From Acidobacteriota bacterium (lineage in GTDB: Bacteria > Acidobacteriota > Terriglobia > UBA7540): a stretch of DNA of 5,647 nt. The notes under the pieces are model-generated. The model ran no database searches. It was not told the DNA's origin and saw nothing but the letters and a program-made list of their open reading frames with translations. A program made the position numbers and the translations under genes. Shown piece by piece: positions 1 through 5,488 of this stretch. Location of the stretch: positions 1 through 5,647 of the forward strand of contig JAKAWO010000208.1 in NCBI GenBank assembly GCA_021827255.1. Reading direction: 5' to 3'. Numbering within the stretch: the first letter of the stretch is position 1; every line of letters starts with the position of its first letter.

Positions 1-104
1 CAGCAGGGCCTCAGCTCGCGCCGCCTGGGACCGCTATGCGTTTCACGGCGGCGTCCAGGCGTTCACGACGATGAGGATGAATCGTGCATCTAACGCCGAG
101 GGAG
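1..104. other. Left edge, no gene identified
   Basis: This stretch precedes the S41 gene. Two plus-strand frames are open from the window edge: one stops at 91-93 and the other at 113-115. The frame ending at 115 has the more GC-rich wobble positions over its first 25 codons, so it could be the tail of an upstream gene. Its roughly 37 residues (containing WDRYAFHGG) match no family I recognise. In other bacteria this position is often held by envC or ftsX, but nothing here resembles an M23 or FtsX C-terminus. Confidence 0.3.
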
Positions 105-113
105 TGTTATACT
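105..113 (+). promoter_or_regulatory. Extended -10 promoter for the S41/deacetylase operon
   Basis: TG-T-TATACT reads as an extended -10 element: TG at 105-106 and hexamer TATACT at 108-113, five of six bases matching TATAAT. No good -35 lies 16-18 bases upstream, which is tolerable for extended -10 promoters. Transcription would begin near 120, leaving a leader of about 39 bases before the ATG at 159. This supports that ATG over the in-frame GTG at 84, which lies upstream of the promoter. Confidence 0.5.
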
Positions 114-140
114 GATCCAAGGACAGTGATAAAGCTGCCG

Positions 141-146
141 AAGGAG
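141..146 (+). promoter_or_regulatory. Ribosome binding site of the S41 gene
   Basis: AAGGAG lies 12 bases before the ATG at 159. The spacing is a little long but usable. It is the only purine-rich Shine-Dalgarno match in the leader, and it selects the start that puts the hydrophobic segment at the very N-terminus of the protein. Confidence 0.45.
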
Positions 147-158
147 CGCTCGACCGGC

Positions 159-1370
159 ATGGCCAAGAAACTGCGTCTGATTCTGATTTCGATCTCATGC
201 GGAGTGCTGCTCTACGCAGCGATGGGAGCGGTGCTCCGCAAGGCCCAAGCATCGAACGACGGGACCTACCAAGACCTGGGAGTTTACAGCGAGGTGCTCT
301 CCCGCATCCAGCAGGAGTACGTGACGCAGCCGAACCTCAAGAAGGTCACGCGAGGCGCTATCCGGGGCTTGCTGTCGGCGCTCGACCCCTACAGCACTTA
401 TTTCACGGCCCAAGAGTACCAGGATTATCTGGCCCATCCCAAGGCGGGACCGGCCGACGTGGGCATTTATCTCTCCAAACGCATGGGCTACACCACGGTT
501 GTCTCCGTGCTGCCTGGAAGCCCAGCGGCCAAAGCTGGCATCAAGCCCGGAGATCTGATTGACACTCTTGAGGGGCGCCCCACGCGCGGGCTATCCGTTA
601 TTCAGCTTCATCGCATGCTGGCTGGCGCGCCGGGAACCACAGTGAATCTGTCCATTATCCGCGGAGACCGCGGGGAACCGCTGAAGCTTGCCTTGACCCG
701 TGAGATCCTCACCGCTCCGCCGGTCGTGGCCAAGATGATCGGTGGCCACACCGCCTATCTCCACGTGGTCAGCTTCGATCGGGGACAAACGGACCAGATC
801 GCCGCCAAGCTGAAGGCGCTCATCGCCCAGGGTGCCAACAAAATCGTCCTCGACTTGAGAGATTGCGCTGGAGGGAGCGAGAAGGAAGGCGAACAAACCG
901 CCAATCTGTTCTTGGGCCACGGCCTGATTACCTACCTCTATGGCCAACGTTTCCCACGCCAAGACATTATGGCCCAGCCCTCCAAGCAAATCACCAAACT
1001 TCCGCTGGCCGTGCTCACCAATATGTCCACGGCAGGACCGGCGGAGATCGTCGCGGCAGCGGTTCTGGATCACCACCGCGGCGAGGTGGTAGGAGAGCGC
1101 AGCTTTGGGGTGGGCGTTTATCAGCAAATGATCCCGGTGGGCGACGGGTCTGCCTTGTTGCTTTCCGTGGCCAAGTACTACACGCCGGACGGGGGGGAGA
1201 TTGACGGCCACGGCGTCACCCCCAACGTTCTCCAGCCAGCCACCACCAACCAAGCCAGCTTGGGCGGGCAACTCATTTCCCCCGCTCAGATAGGCGGGAA
1301 AAACGACCTTCAGCTTCAGAAGGCGATCGAGATCCTCAAGCAACAAGCTCCGCTAGCAAAGGCCGCCTGA
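159..1370 (+). CDS. S41 family (CtpA/Prc-like) PDZ protein, predicted catalytically dead
   Basis: 403 residues from the ATG at 159; the open frame reaches back to a GTG at 84, but promoter and RBS lie within that extension. Residues about 7-26 form a signal or membrane anchor. The S41 N-terminal landmark LDPYSTYF is at 75-82, a PDZ domain spans about 100-170 (PGSPAAKAGIKPGD, 119-132), and the protease core follows, with DLRDCAGG at 232-239 in place of the usual DLRxNPGG. S41 enzymes such as E. coli Prc and CtpA use a Ser/Lys dyad, Ser in T/S-A-S-A-S-E and Lys 25 residues on in FGKG. Here these read T-A-G-P-A-E and FGVG, so Gly293 and Val318 replace them; their spacing is exactly 25 and Q322 after the Lys site is kept. 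The frame is intact throughout. I infer a folded pseudoprotease, perhaps a peptide-binding or scaffold protein of the cell envelope. It is coupled to the deacetylase gene three bases downstream. Confidence 0.93.
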   Translation: MAKKLRLILISISCGVLLYAAMGAVLRKAQASNDGTYQDLGVYSEVLSRIQQEYVTQPNLKKVTRGAIRGLLSALDPYSTYFTAQEYQDYLAHPKAGPADVGIYLSKRMGYTTVVSVLPGSPAAKAGIKPGDLIDTLEGRPTRGLSVIQLHRMLAGAPGTTVNLSIIRGDRGEPLKLALTREILTAPPVVAKMIGGHTAYLHVVSFDRGQTDQIAAKLKALIAQGANKIVLDLRDCAGGSEKEGEQTANLFLGHGLITYLYGQRFPRQDIMAQPSKQITKLPLAVLTNMSTAGPAEIVAAAVLDHHRGEVVGERSFGVGVYQQMIPVGDGSALLLSVAKYYTPDGGEIDGHGVTPNVLQPATTNQASLGGQLISPAQIGGKNDLQLQKAIEILKQQAPLAKAA

Positions 1371-1373
1371 GCC

Positions 1374-2609
1374 TTGCCGATCCGTCCGCGAAGACAGCCG
1401 GCTGAATCATCCGACGGCAGCGAGAGCCGTCGGCTGTCGCATGTTCGATTTCAAACCCCGGCCACATGGCTGGCGATTGGGCTAGCCTTGCTGGCAGCTT
1501 CGTGCCGAAGGCCAGGCCAAGTGAAACGCTCCGCGCCGAGCGTCAGCCGTTGGGCTGCGCTCAAGCTCTTGCGGCGCACGGCGCTCCGCGCGGGCGGCGA
1601 GGATGTTTGGGTCAAGGGATCGGCAGCGGGAAATTTCCCGCCCCCGAACGCTGCCCAGCCGATCGTGGTTCTGGCTGCGCGGCCGGTCTTCAGAGGAGTC
1701 GCCAGCGCCATTGAACGTGAGGCGGCGCATCACGGTCTCGCCGTGCATTCCGCTGAAAGACTTGGGCAGAACGGCGAGCGAGTCGCCTTCGTTCACGTCT
1801 CCGAAGCTCGGGCCTGGAGCACCGAGTGGCAGGTACGCGAGGTTCCAAGGCTGCTTCGCGCTGCGATCATCATTGACGACATGGGCGCCAATGAAGAAGC
1901 GGCGCAACAACTTCTGGCGCTTCCTTACCCGCTCACCTTCTCAGTGCTGCCGCACTTGCGCTTTTCGGCTGAGACGGCCAACGAAGCCTTTCGCGCTGGG
2001 AGGGATGTGATGCTCCATCTCCCCATGCAGCCCATCGCACGGTCCGGCATCTTTGCCTCGCCGGGCCAAATCCAAGTCGGCATGGACTCGAGCGCCGTCG
2101 GGCGGCTGATTCAGGGTGATCTCCAAGCGATCCCGCACGTCCGCGGCGTCAACAATCACCAGGGATCGCGCGCAACCGCCGACCCTCGGCTGATGGCGGA
2201 GGTGATGCGAGTCCTCGCCCGGCGCCGGCTCTATTTTGTGGATAGCCGCACCATTGGCTCAAGCGTGGCCTGGGAAGAAGCGCGCCAGGCCGGCGTGCCG
2301 GTCGCTTTTCGCTCCGTCTTCCTGGATGACAGCGAAAGCGTGGCCTATACGCTCGGCCAACTGCGCGAGTTCGAAAAAGTCATCCGCCGGCAAGGCGTGG
2401 CGCTGGCGATCGGCCACCCTCATCCCTCCACCATCCGGGCGCTTCAGGAATTTCTTCCCAACTTCGCGAAAGACGATATCGAGCTGCTGCCCGTGTCGCG
2501 CTGGATTCGCCTGCCGGAAGTCGCGCGCCTTTACCCACCGCGGCCTGTTCGCCCTACCGCGACGCGAGCCGGGCCTCTGGCGCGACATCCAAAAGGGCGA
2601 AGACGATAA
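1374..2609 (+). CDS. Divergent polysaccharide deacetylase (YibQ family), predicted lipoprotein
   Basis: 411 residues from a TTG only three bases after the S41 stop. No in-frame ATG or GTG precedes the signal sequence, so TTG is the best start; the leader before it is unusually long and arginine-rich. A hydrophobic run at about 31-43 ends in LAASC, a plausible lipobox with Cys44, suggesting an envelope lipoprotein. The divergent polysaccharide deacetylase (DUF610) domain covers about 162-385. Its motifs are all present: IIIDDMG (Asp168-Asp169), HLPMQP (215-220), GVNNHQGS (258-265), YFVDSRT (287-293) and IGHPHP (346-351). These Asp and His residues match the metal site of NodB-type fold deacetylases; the physiological substrate of this branch is not established. 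Residues about 45-160 form an N-terminal region not present in the shorter proteobacterial YibQ, and the last 25 or so residues are a Pro/Arg-rich tail. Co-transcription with the S41 gene suggests a shared cell-wall role. Confidence 0.9.
   Translation: MPIRPRRQPAESSDGSESRRLSHVRFQTPATWLAIGLALLAASCRRPGQVKRSAPSVSRWAALKLLRRTALRAGGEDVWVKGSAAGNFPPPNAAQPIVVLAARPVFRGVASAIEREAAHHGLAVHSAERLGQNGERVAFVHVSEARAWSTEWQVREVPRLLRAAIIIDDMGANEEAAQQLLALPYPLTFSVLPHLRFSAETANEAFRAGRDVMLHLPMQPIARSGIFASPGQIQVGMDSSAVGRLIQGDLQAIPHVRGVNNHQGSRATADPRLMAEVMRVLARRRLYFVDSRTIGSSVAWEEARQAGVPVAFRSVFLDDSESVAYTLGQLREFEKVIRRQGVALAIGHPHPSTIRALQEFLPNFAKDDIELLPVSRWIRLPEVARLYPPRPVRPTATRAGPLARHPKGRRR
1393..1438 (+). promoter_or_regulatory. 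Two mutually exclusive hairpins at the start of the deacetylase gene
   Basis: CCGACGGC (1411-1418) pairs perfectly with GCCGTCGG (1426-1433) around a 7-base loop. GACAGCCG (1393-1400) pairs perfectly with CGGCTGTC (1431-1438), and that stem can grow to 10 pairs with one G-U. Bases 1431-1433 are shared, so only one full stem can form. No T-run follows, so it is not a classic terminator. It lies 17-64 bases after the TTG start and could affect translation or transcript stability; that role is inferred. Confidence 0.4.
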
Positions 2610-2733
2610 GAGGCAGGCGTGAGCCGGTGTGTCTGCCGGGTGACCGCAAGGCGTCTCCGGGCATTCGCGGCGAAAAGGCGGCGAATTCGGACCACCCAAG
2701 GTTTGCGGTATTGCCCCGCAGAGGTAAAAATCC
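2610..2733. other. Intergenic gap between convergent genes
   Basis: 124 bases between the stop of the deacetylase gene (plus) and the stop of the TrbI-like gene (minus). One would expect terminators here, but only a short stem is visible: TGCGG (2704-2708) with CCGCA (2716-2720) around a 7-base loop, without a suitable T-run on either strand. No small gene is supported. Confidence 0.4.
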
Positions 2734-3399
2734 TCAGAAATGGAGCGGGTGCTTGGGCGGAGGAAGCGTGATGGTGACGTCTTGGTCGAGACGCATGCCG
2801 ATGAGCGAGCCTGCCAACAACCTTGCCTGCTTGCCGTGAGGCAGAAGGATCGCCGCGGCGAGCCCACCTGCGGCAGCGGCAATCCCAGGCCCCACGCCGC
2901 CCACAGCGCCCGCAGCGGTTGGAGCGGCAAACATGGCGATTTGTTCCTTGCGATTCGCGCCGCCACCGCGCAAGTTCCCTTCCGGGCCGACCTTCGATCC
3001 GGTCTTGCCGCTGCTCGAAAAAACCTCGGTCAGAGAGCCTAGGATTGCAACCTTTTGTCCGCTGGGCAGCTCGATGGAATCAAACTCGATATAGACCATG
3101 CCGCCCTTGCCGCGCCGTCGGGCTCGATGAATGTCTGTGATATGGCCGTAAACCCGAACCCCCCTGGGGAGTACGAGCCGGTCTTCAACATAGACCGGGT
3201 CGAGCAGGGTGGTAATCACCACGTCGCCCTTTCGCGAGGTTTTGGAGTTGATCTCCGTGTGGAGCGCCAGCTTGAACTCGGTGCCCTCGGGGATGGTGTA
3301 TTCGTATTGCGCCTGGGCCAACGACGTCTGGGCCCTCAGTTGCGGCGCCAGCATCGCCGCCATCGAGATTACAACCGCAAACTTGAAGCTTAACCGCAT
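2734..3399 (-). CDS. Secreted TrbI/VirB10-like glycine-zipper protein
   Basis: 221 residues. The ATG at 3399 is chosen because it starts a clean signal peptide (MRLSFKF followed by a hydrophobic core, LRA|Q cleavage after Ala23); the frame is open further upstream to 3480, but that would bury the signal and overlap the promoter. After cleavage, IPEGTEFKLALHTEINSKT (37-55) and the following beta-rich stretch to about 125 (RKGDVV, LVLPRGVRVYGHI) resemble the TrbI/VirB10-like domain found in stand-alone envelope proteins. A Gly/Ala-rich segment at about 158-186 looks like a glycine zipper that could insert in or associate with a membrane. The segment after it (about 192-212) resembles a second, partial copy of the IPEGT-type strand. 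No conjugation or type IV secretion gene is nearby, so a transfer role is unlikely. The exact function is unknown; the family assignment is by motif resemblance only. Confidence 0.8.
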   Translation of the reverse strand: MRLSFKFAVVISMAAMLAPQLRAQTSLAQAQYEYTIPEGTEFKLALHTEINSKTSRKGDVVITTLLDPVYVEDRLVLPRGVRVYGHITDIHRARRRGKGGMVYIEFDSIELPSGQKVAILGSLTEVFSSSGKTGSKVGPEGNLRGGGANRKEQIAMFAAPTAAGAVGGVGPGIAAAAGGLAAAILLPHGKQARLLAGSLIGMRLDQDVTITLPPPKHPLHF

Positions 3400-3467
3400 A
3401 GTTTCTTCCCCACCCCTTTGCTGATGCGTGGCACCGCACCTCTGGTTGGCCGCGCGCCCTTTCTCCC

Positions 3468-3496
3468 ATTGGAGCATCAAAACGCAGCTCGGTCAA
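3468..3496 (-). promoter_or_regulatory. Sigma70-like promoter of the TrbI-like gene
   Basis: On the minus strand TTGACC (3496-3491, five of six matches to TTGACA) is followed after exactly 17 bases by TCCAAT (3473-3468, four of six to TATAAT). Transcription would start near 3461, giving a leader of about 62 bases before the ATG at 3399. It shows that the gene has its own promoter and is not dependent on the RcnB-like gene upstream. Confidence 0.5.
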
Positions 3497-3513
3497 ACGT
3501 AAAGTAGCCCAGG

Positions 3514-3631
3514 TTACCGGATCGGCATCGTGTCGAGAAGGCGATTCGCCGCGCCGAAGAAGAGCGCGGGCTCGCCGAGAATCACTATTCTGCATCCGCG
3601 GCCGGAAGCCAGGGGGAGAGTGGCTCGCCAA
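3514..3631 (-). pseudogene. Headless duplicate of the RcnB/CigR-like C-terminus
   Basis: The minus-strand frame ending in TAA at 3514 encodes a tail with GCR-VILG, AL, ANR, LD and a final R at the same positions as the C-terminus of the intact gene ending at 3671. About 15 of the last 27 residues are identical. Aligned from the stop codons, the first 102 bases match without gaps at 69 positions by hand count. Half of the mismatches fall at wobble positions, which suggests both copies diverged under protein-level selection. Further upstream similarity continues only to about 3631, after a 2-base indel, and a stop codon lies in the homologous frame just beyond. The signal peptide, HEH and LPPGL regions are missing. 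I read it as the surviving end of a tandem paralogue that lost its front by deletion; translation from an unrelated upstream start cannot be excluded. Confidence 0.65.
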
Positions 3632-3670
3632 CCGCCTGGCGCGAGCGCAGCCGGATTACCGAACGAGGCG

Positions 3671-4294
3671 CTACCGGTACAGGAACATATCGAGAATCCG
3701 GTTGGCTGTGTCAATGATCAGGGCGCGGTCGCCCAGGATCACCCTTCGGCACCCACAGCCGTAAGGCAGCGGAGGCAACTCACGCGCCAAGCGCTCCGGA
3801 AAAGGTTGGAGTCGCTTTTGGAGGCCGGGAGGCAGCGTGCCGTACTTTTCCAGATGCCGCTCCAGTCCCGGCGGAAGGTTGCCGCCGCGCTTGGCTAAGC
3901 CGGGCGGGAGATTGGAACGCTGGTTGCGGAAATAGCGCCGGATCAGAGTCTGCTCGCGGGATGAAAACGCCGCGCGACCTCTTCGCCCCTTGCTTCCGCG
4001 CCCTCGCGGACCGCCGTGCTCGTGGCCGCGGCCTTCCCCTCGGCCACCGCCATGCTCGTGGCCCCGGCCCTGCCCCGGCGTCAGCGCCTCGGCGTAAAGA
4101 GCGCCTTCCGGAATACCACTCCCGTTCTGATAGCCATTTTTGTGGGCAATGAAACGGATGGGCGCCGGAAGAACGCTCTCCTGTCCACTCGTTAAGTTTG
4201 CCGTTGCCGCCTTCGTTCCCGCAGCCAGCGGCGCGGGAAGATCAACGCTCACTGCCGCACCCAAAAACAAAAGTAAAACCCAACCCCGCTTCAT
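3671..4294 (-). CDS. RcnB/CigR-like periplasmic protein with HEH and LPPGL repeats
   Basis: 207 residues from the ATG at 4294, which follows a strong AAGGAGGG and opens a signal peptide (MKRGW, hydrophobic core, probable cleavage near residue 25). The mature protein has three parts. First is a segment of about 45 residues (27-72) of unknown role. A basic Gly/Arg-rich linker (74-107) follows, with two 12-residue repeats carrying HEH at 79-81 and 91-93. The C-terminal half has LPPGL at 129-133, 140-144 and 154-158, then a CGCRRVILGD segment (180-189) and a short beta-type tail. LPPG repeats followed by such a tail are typical of the RcnB/CigR group: RcnB is a periplasmic nickel/cobalt homeostasis protein and CigR a Salmonella anti-virulence regulator. 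The His-Glu-His and Cys-x-Cys sites would fit metal binding, but that is inference, as is envelope localisation. A headless paralogue lies directly downstream. Confidence 0.82.
   Translation of the reverse strand: MKRGWVLLLFLGAAVSVDLPAPLAAGTKAATANLTSGQESVLPAPIRFIAHKNGYQNGSGIPEGALYAEALTPGQGRGHEHGGGRGEGRGHEHGGPRGRGSKGRRGRAAFSSREQTLIRRYFRNQRSNLPPGLAKRGGNLPPGLERHLEKYGTLPPGLQKRLQPFPERLARELPPLPYGCGCRRVILGDRALIIDTANRILDMFLYR
4017..4069 (-). repeat. 36-bp tandem repeat encoding the HEH units
   Basis: The 17-base core TGCTCGTGGCC(G/C)CGGCC (plus-strand reading) occurs at 4017-4033 and 4053-4069, offset by 36 bases. It encodes two in-frame copies of the 12-residue unit GRGHEHGG plus four residues. The offset is a multiple of three, so copy-number change by slippage would keep the frame. 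Confidence 0.65.
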
Positions 4295-4297
4295 AAA

Positions 4298-4305
4298 CCC
4301 TCCTT
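4298..4305 (-). promoter_or_regulatory. Strong Shine-Dalgarno of the RcnB-like gene
   Basis: AAGGAGGG on the minus strand ends just before TTTATG, with four bases between GGAGG and the ATG at 4294. It settles this start over the upstream in-frame codon at 4390, which lies before the promoter -10 and would give a non-hydrophobic N-terminus. Confidence 0.7.
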
Positions 4306-4377
4306 CGCAAAAGTTTGTCCCACGCCGGGCGAGCCTCGCGCCCGCGCCGCGCCGGACCGTGCTCCCTTGGCTAGTGA

Positions 4378-4407
4378 AGTATAACGCCAATGATCGTCAG
4401 AAGCCAA
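4378..4407 (-). promoter_or_regulatory. Promoter of the RcnB-like gene
   Basis: On the minus strand TTGGCT (4407-4402, four of six to TTGACA) and TATACT (4383-4378, five of six to TATAAT) are separated by 18 bases. Start of transcription would be near 4371, giving a leader of about 77 bases. The leader is very GC-rich and can form a short stem, GGGCG/CGCCC (plus-strand 4327-4343). The octamer GTTATACT is identical to that at the S41 promoter. Confidence 0.45.
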
Positions 4408-4544
4408 AGAGCCCTCGACGGCCTGTTGGCGGGCGGAACTCAGGACCCGAACTCCGCGATTGAAGTGTCCAGGGAGTTGTGGGGTCCCCGTTGACCGTTG
4501 TCGAAGCGGCTCCAAGTGAACGCGGCTCGGGCGGGGGACTATTC

Positions 4545-4563
4545 TTACATCCGTATCACCTCC
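4545..4563 (-). promoter_or_regulatory. Strong Shine-Dalgarno followed by ATG-TAA
   Basis: On the minus strand GGAGGTGAT (4563-4555) is complementary over nine bases to the usual 3' end of 16S rRNA. It is followed by ATG at 4550-4548, eight bases after GGAGG, and directly by the stop TAA at 4547-4545. This is a well-formed initiation site with no reading frame. It may be a regulatory start-stop element, a relic of a lost gene, or chance. Confidence 0.3.
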
Positions 4564-4599
4564 CAACCGATCTGGCGGAAGCGTAAGTAGTCCAGTGAC

Positions 4600-4619
4600 A
4601 CGGCCACGCCGTTGGCCGT
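4600..4619. repeat. Perfect 7-bp inverted repeat
   Basis: ACGGCCA (4600-4606) and TGGCCGT (4613-4619) are exact reverse complements around the 6-base loop CGCCGT. On the plus strand the stem is followed by CTGAGTTTT, faintly terminator-like, but no plus-strand gene ends here. On the minus strand there is no T-run. It could be a regulator site or a transcript hairpin. Confidence 0.4.
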
Positions 4620-4819
4620 CTGAGTTTTCCGCCTCGCCCCGCCGGCGGCGTTTCCAGACCACCGCAAACCCACATCCCGCGAGGGTGAGCGACCTTTCCG
4701 CTGCTCCCCTTCCCGTCAATCTCGATTCTTGGGGGTGGCGAAAGGAGCGACGCAAGGTGCGCGGGTAGCGGCCGAGGAACTTCGTTGCCAGCATTTTCCT
4801 AGAATTGCGACCGCCTACT

Positions 4820-5488
4820 TCATCCCGCGGGGTTCGGCGCGGGCTGAGGGGAGCGGCGCATAAGGACGAACGGCGTCGAGCCGATGGCCAGGTGGATTCC
4901 AGGAATTATCACCCAGCCCAACATGCCGACGGCAAATCCCGGGAGGGTCAGGACGGCATGGTGGTCTAAGACCAGGCCAAGGGGAACGATGGCGAGAAAC
5001 AGGGCCGTCAGCGCGATCGGAAGAGTCGCCGCGGAGAAGAAGATTTCGGATTTGGCGCCTCGGGTCCGCCAGGAAATGAACGCGCCCGCAGCGCCGGTGA
5101 ACGGGAGGATAGCCAGCCACATGGGATAAACGCACATGCCAATTTGGCCGAACCAAATCATTCCGGGCGGAGGGCCGTAACGTTGAACCAGCATGAGCGC
5201 CAAAACGGCGAGCGAGGCAGAGACGAGACCCGGAAGCCACAGACTCTTCATTCGATGCCTCATCTGACCCTCCTCCAATTCCGCCCAACGAATTTGTTCT
5301 CGGAGATGCTCCCAATCTGGAACTTCTCGATCCGCCTTGGCGAGCGCCTCCGAAGATCTGCGCGGGCGGGCGGCTTCGTTCAAATCTTCAAAATGGTGGG
5401 CCAGCTCGTTGACGATTTCGTCCTCGCGCTCGGGTGGCAGGCCCAGGACACCGAGTCGCTCCCTGACCCACGCTATCCAATCAGACAT
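4820..5488 (-). CDS. PadR-associated small membrane protein with permease-prefix-like N-terminus
   Basis: 222 residues from the ATG at 5488, preceded by GGGAG (5502-5498) nine bases upstream. Residues 1-75 are soluble and mostly helical. The segment LPPEREDEIVNELAHHFEDL (17-36) resembles the short helical prefix domain found before the permease part of PadR-linked ABC transporter proteins. Hydrophobic segments then occur at about 83-103, 111-140 (one long or two short helices), 148-174 and 181-208, giving four or five membrane passes, with a Pro-rich C-terminal tail. The MacB-like periplasmic and FtsX-like domains of full-length relatives (around 800 residues) are absent. The ATG lies inside the end of the PadR gene, so the two are translationally coupled. 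I do not recognise a specific function; a membrane protein sensed or controlled by the PadR partner is likely. Confidence 0.82.
   Translation of the reverse strand: MSDWIAWVRERLGVLGLPPEREDEIVNELAHHFEDLNEAARPRRSSEALAKADREVPDWEHLREQIRWAELEEGQMRHRMKSLWLPGLVSASLAVLALMLVQRYGPPPGMIWFGQIGMCVYPMWLAILPFTGAAGAFISWRTRGAKSEIFFSAATLPIALTALFLAIVPLGLVLDHHAVLTLPGFAVGMLGWVIIPGIHLAIGSTPFVLMRRSPQPAPNPAG

Larger units (their letters stand above)
4408..4819. other. Gene-poor intergenic region
   Basis: About 410 bases between the RcnB-like promoter and the stop of the membrane-protein gene. A long minus-strand frame starting at 4794 is open here, but its translation is arginine-rich and low in hydrophobic order, it runs through the RcnB-like promoter, and it resembles no family. 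Visible structure is limited to the 4600-4619 hairpin and the Shine-Dalgarno plus ATG-TAA at 4545-4563. No RNA gene is recognised. Confidence 0.5.

Noticed and set aside
84..158. 25-residue N-terminal extension of the S41 protein from a GTG start
   Set aside because: It would contain the proposed -10 element and the RBS, and it places charged residues ahead of the membrane anchor; the ATG at 159 fits better.
591..1346. Long minus-strand open frame inside the S41 gene
   Set aside because: Antisense shadow: the plus-strand frame has clear S41 and PDZ motifs, while this one has none.
1393..1438. Intrinsic terminator between S41 and deacetylase genes
   Set aside because: Stems are strong but no T-tract follows, and the deacetylase frame is already open through it; kept only as a possible regulatory structure.
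2704..2733. Possible bidirectional terminator between the convergent genes
   Set aside because: The stem is only five base pairs and neither strand has a T-run in the right place; the A5 at 2726-2730 lies on the wrong side for a minus-strand terminator.
3185..3631. Minus-strand frame from a TTG through the headless copy into the TrbI-like gene
   Set aside because: It reads the headless copy and the TrbI-like gene out of their homologous frames and crosses the promoter at 3468-3496.
4291..4794. Minus-strand open frame of 167 codons
   Set aside because: Its product is Arg/Gly-rich without any motif or signal, it passes through the RcnB-like promoter and overlaps its start; open frames of this length are common in GC-rich DNA.
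4815..5315. Minus-strand frame overlapping the membrane-protein gene
   Set aside because: Alternate frame of the real gene at 4820-5488; the latter has an RBS, coupling to the PadR gene and clear membrane helices.
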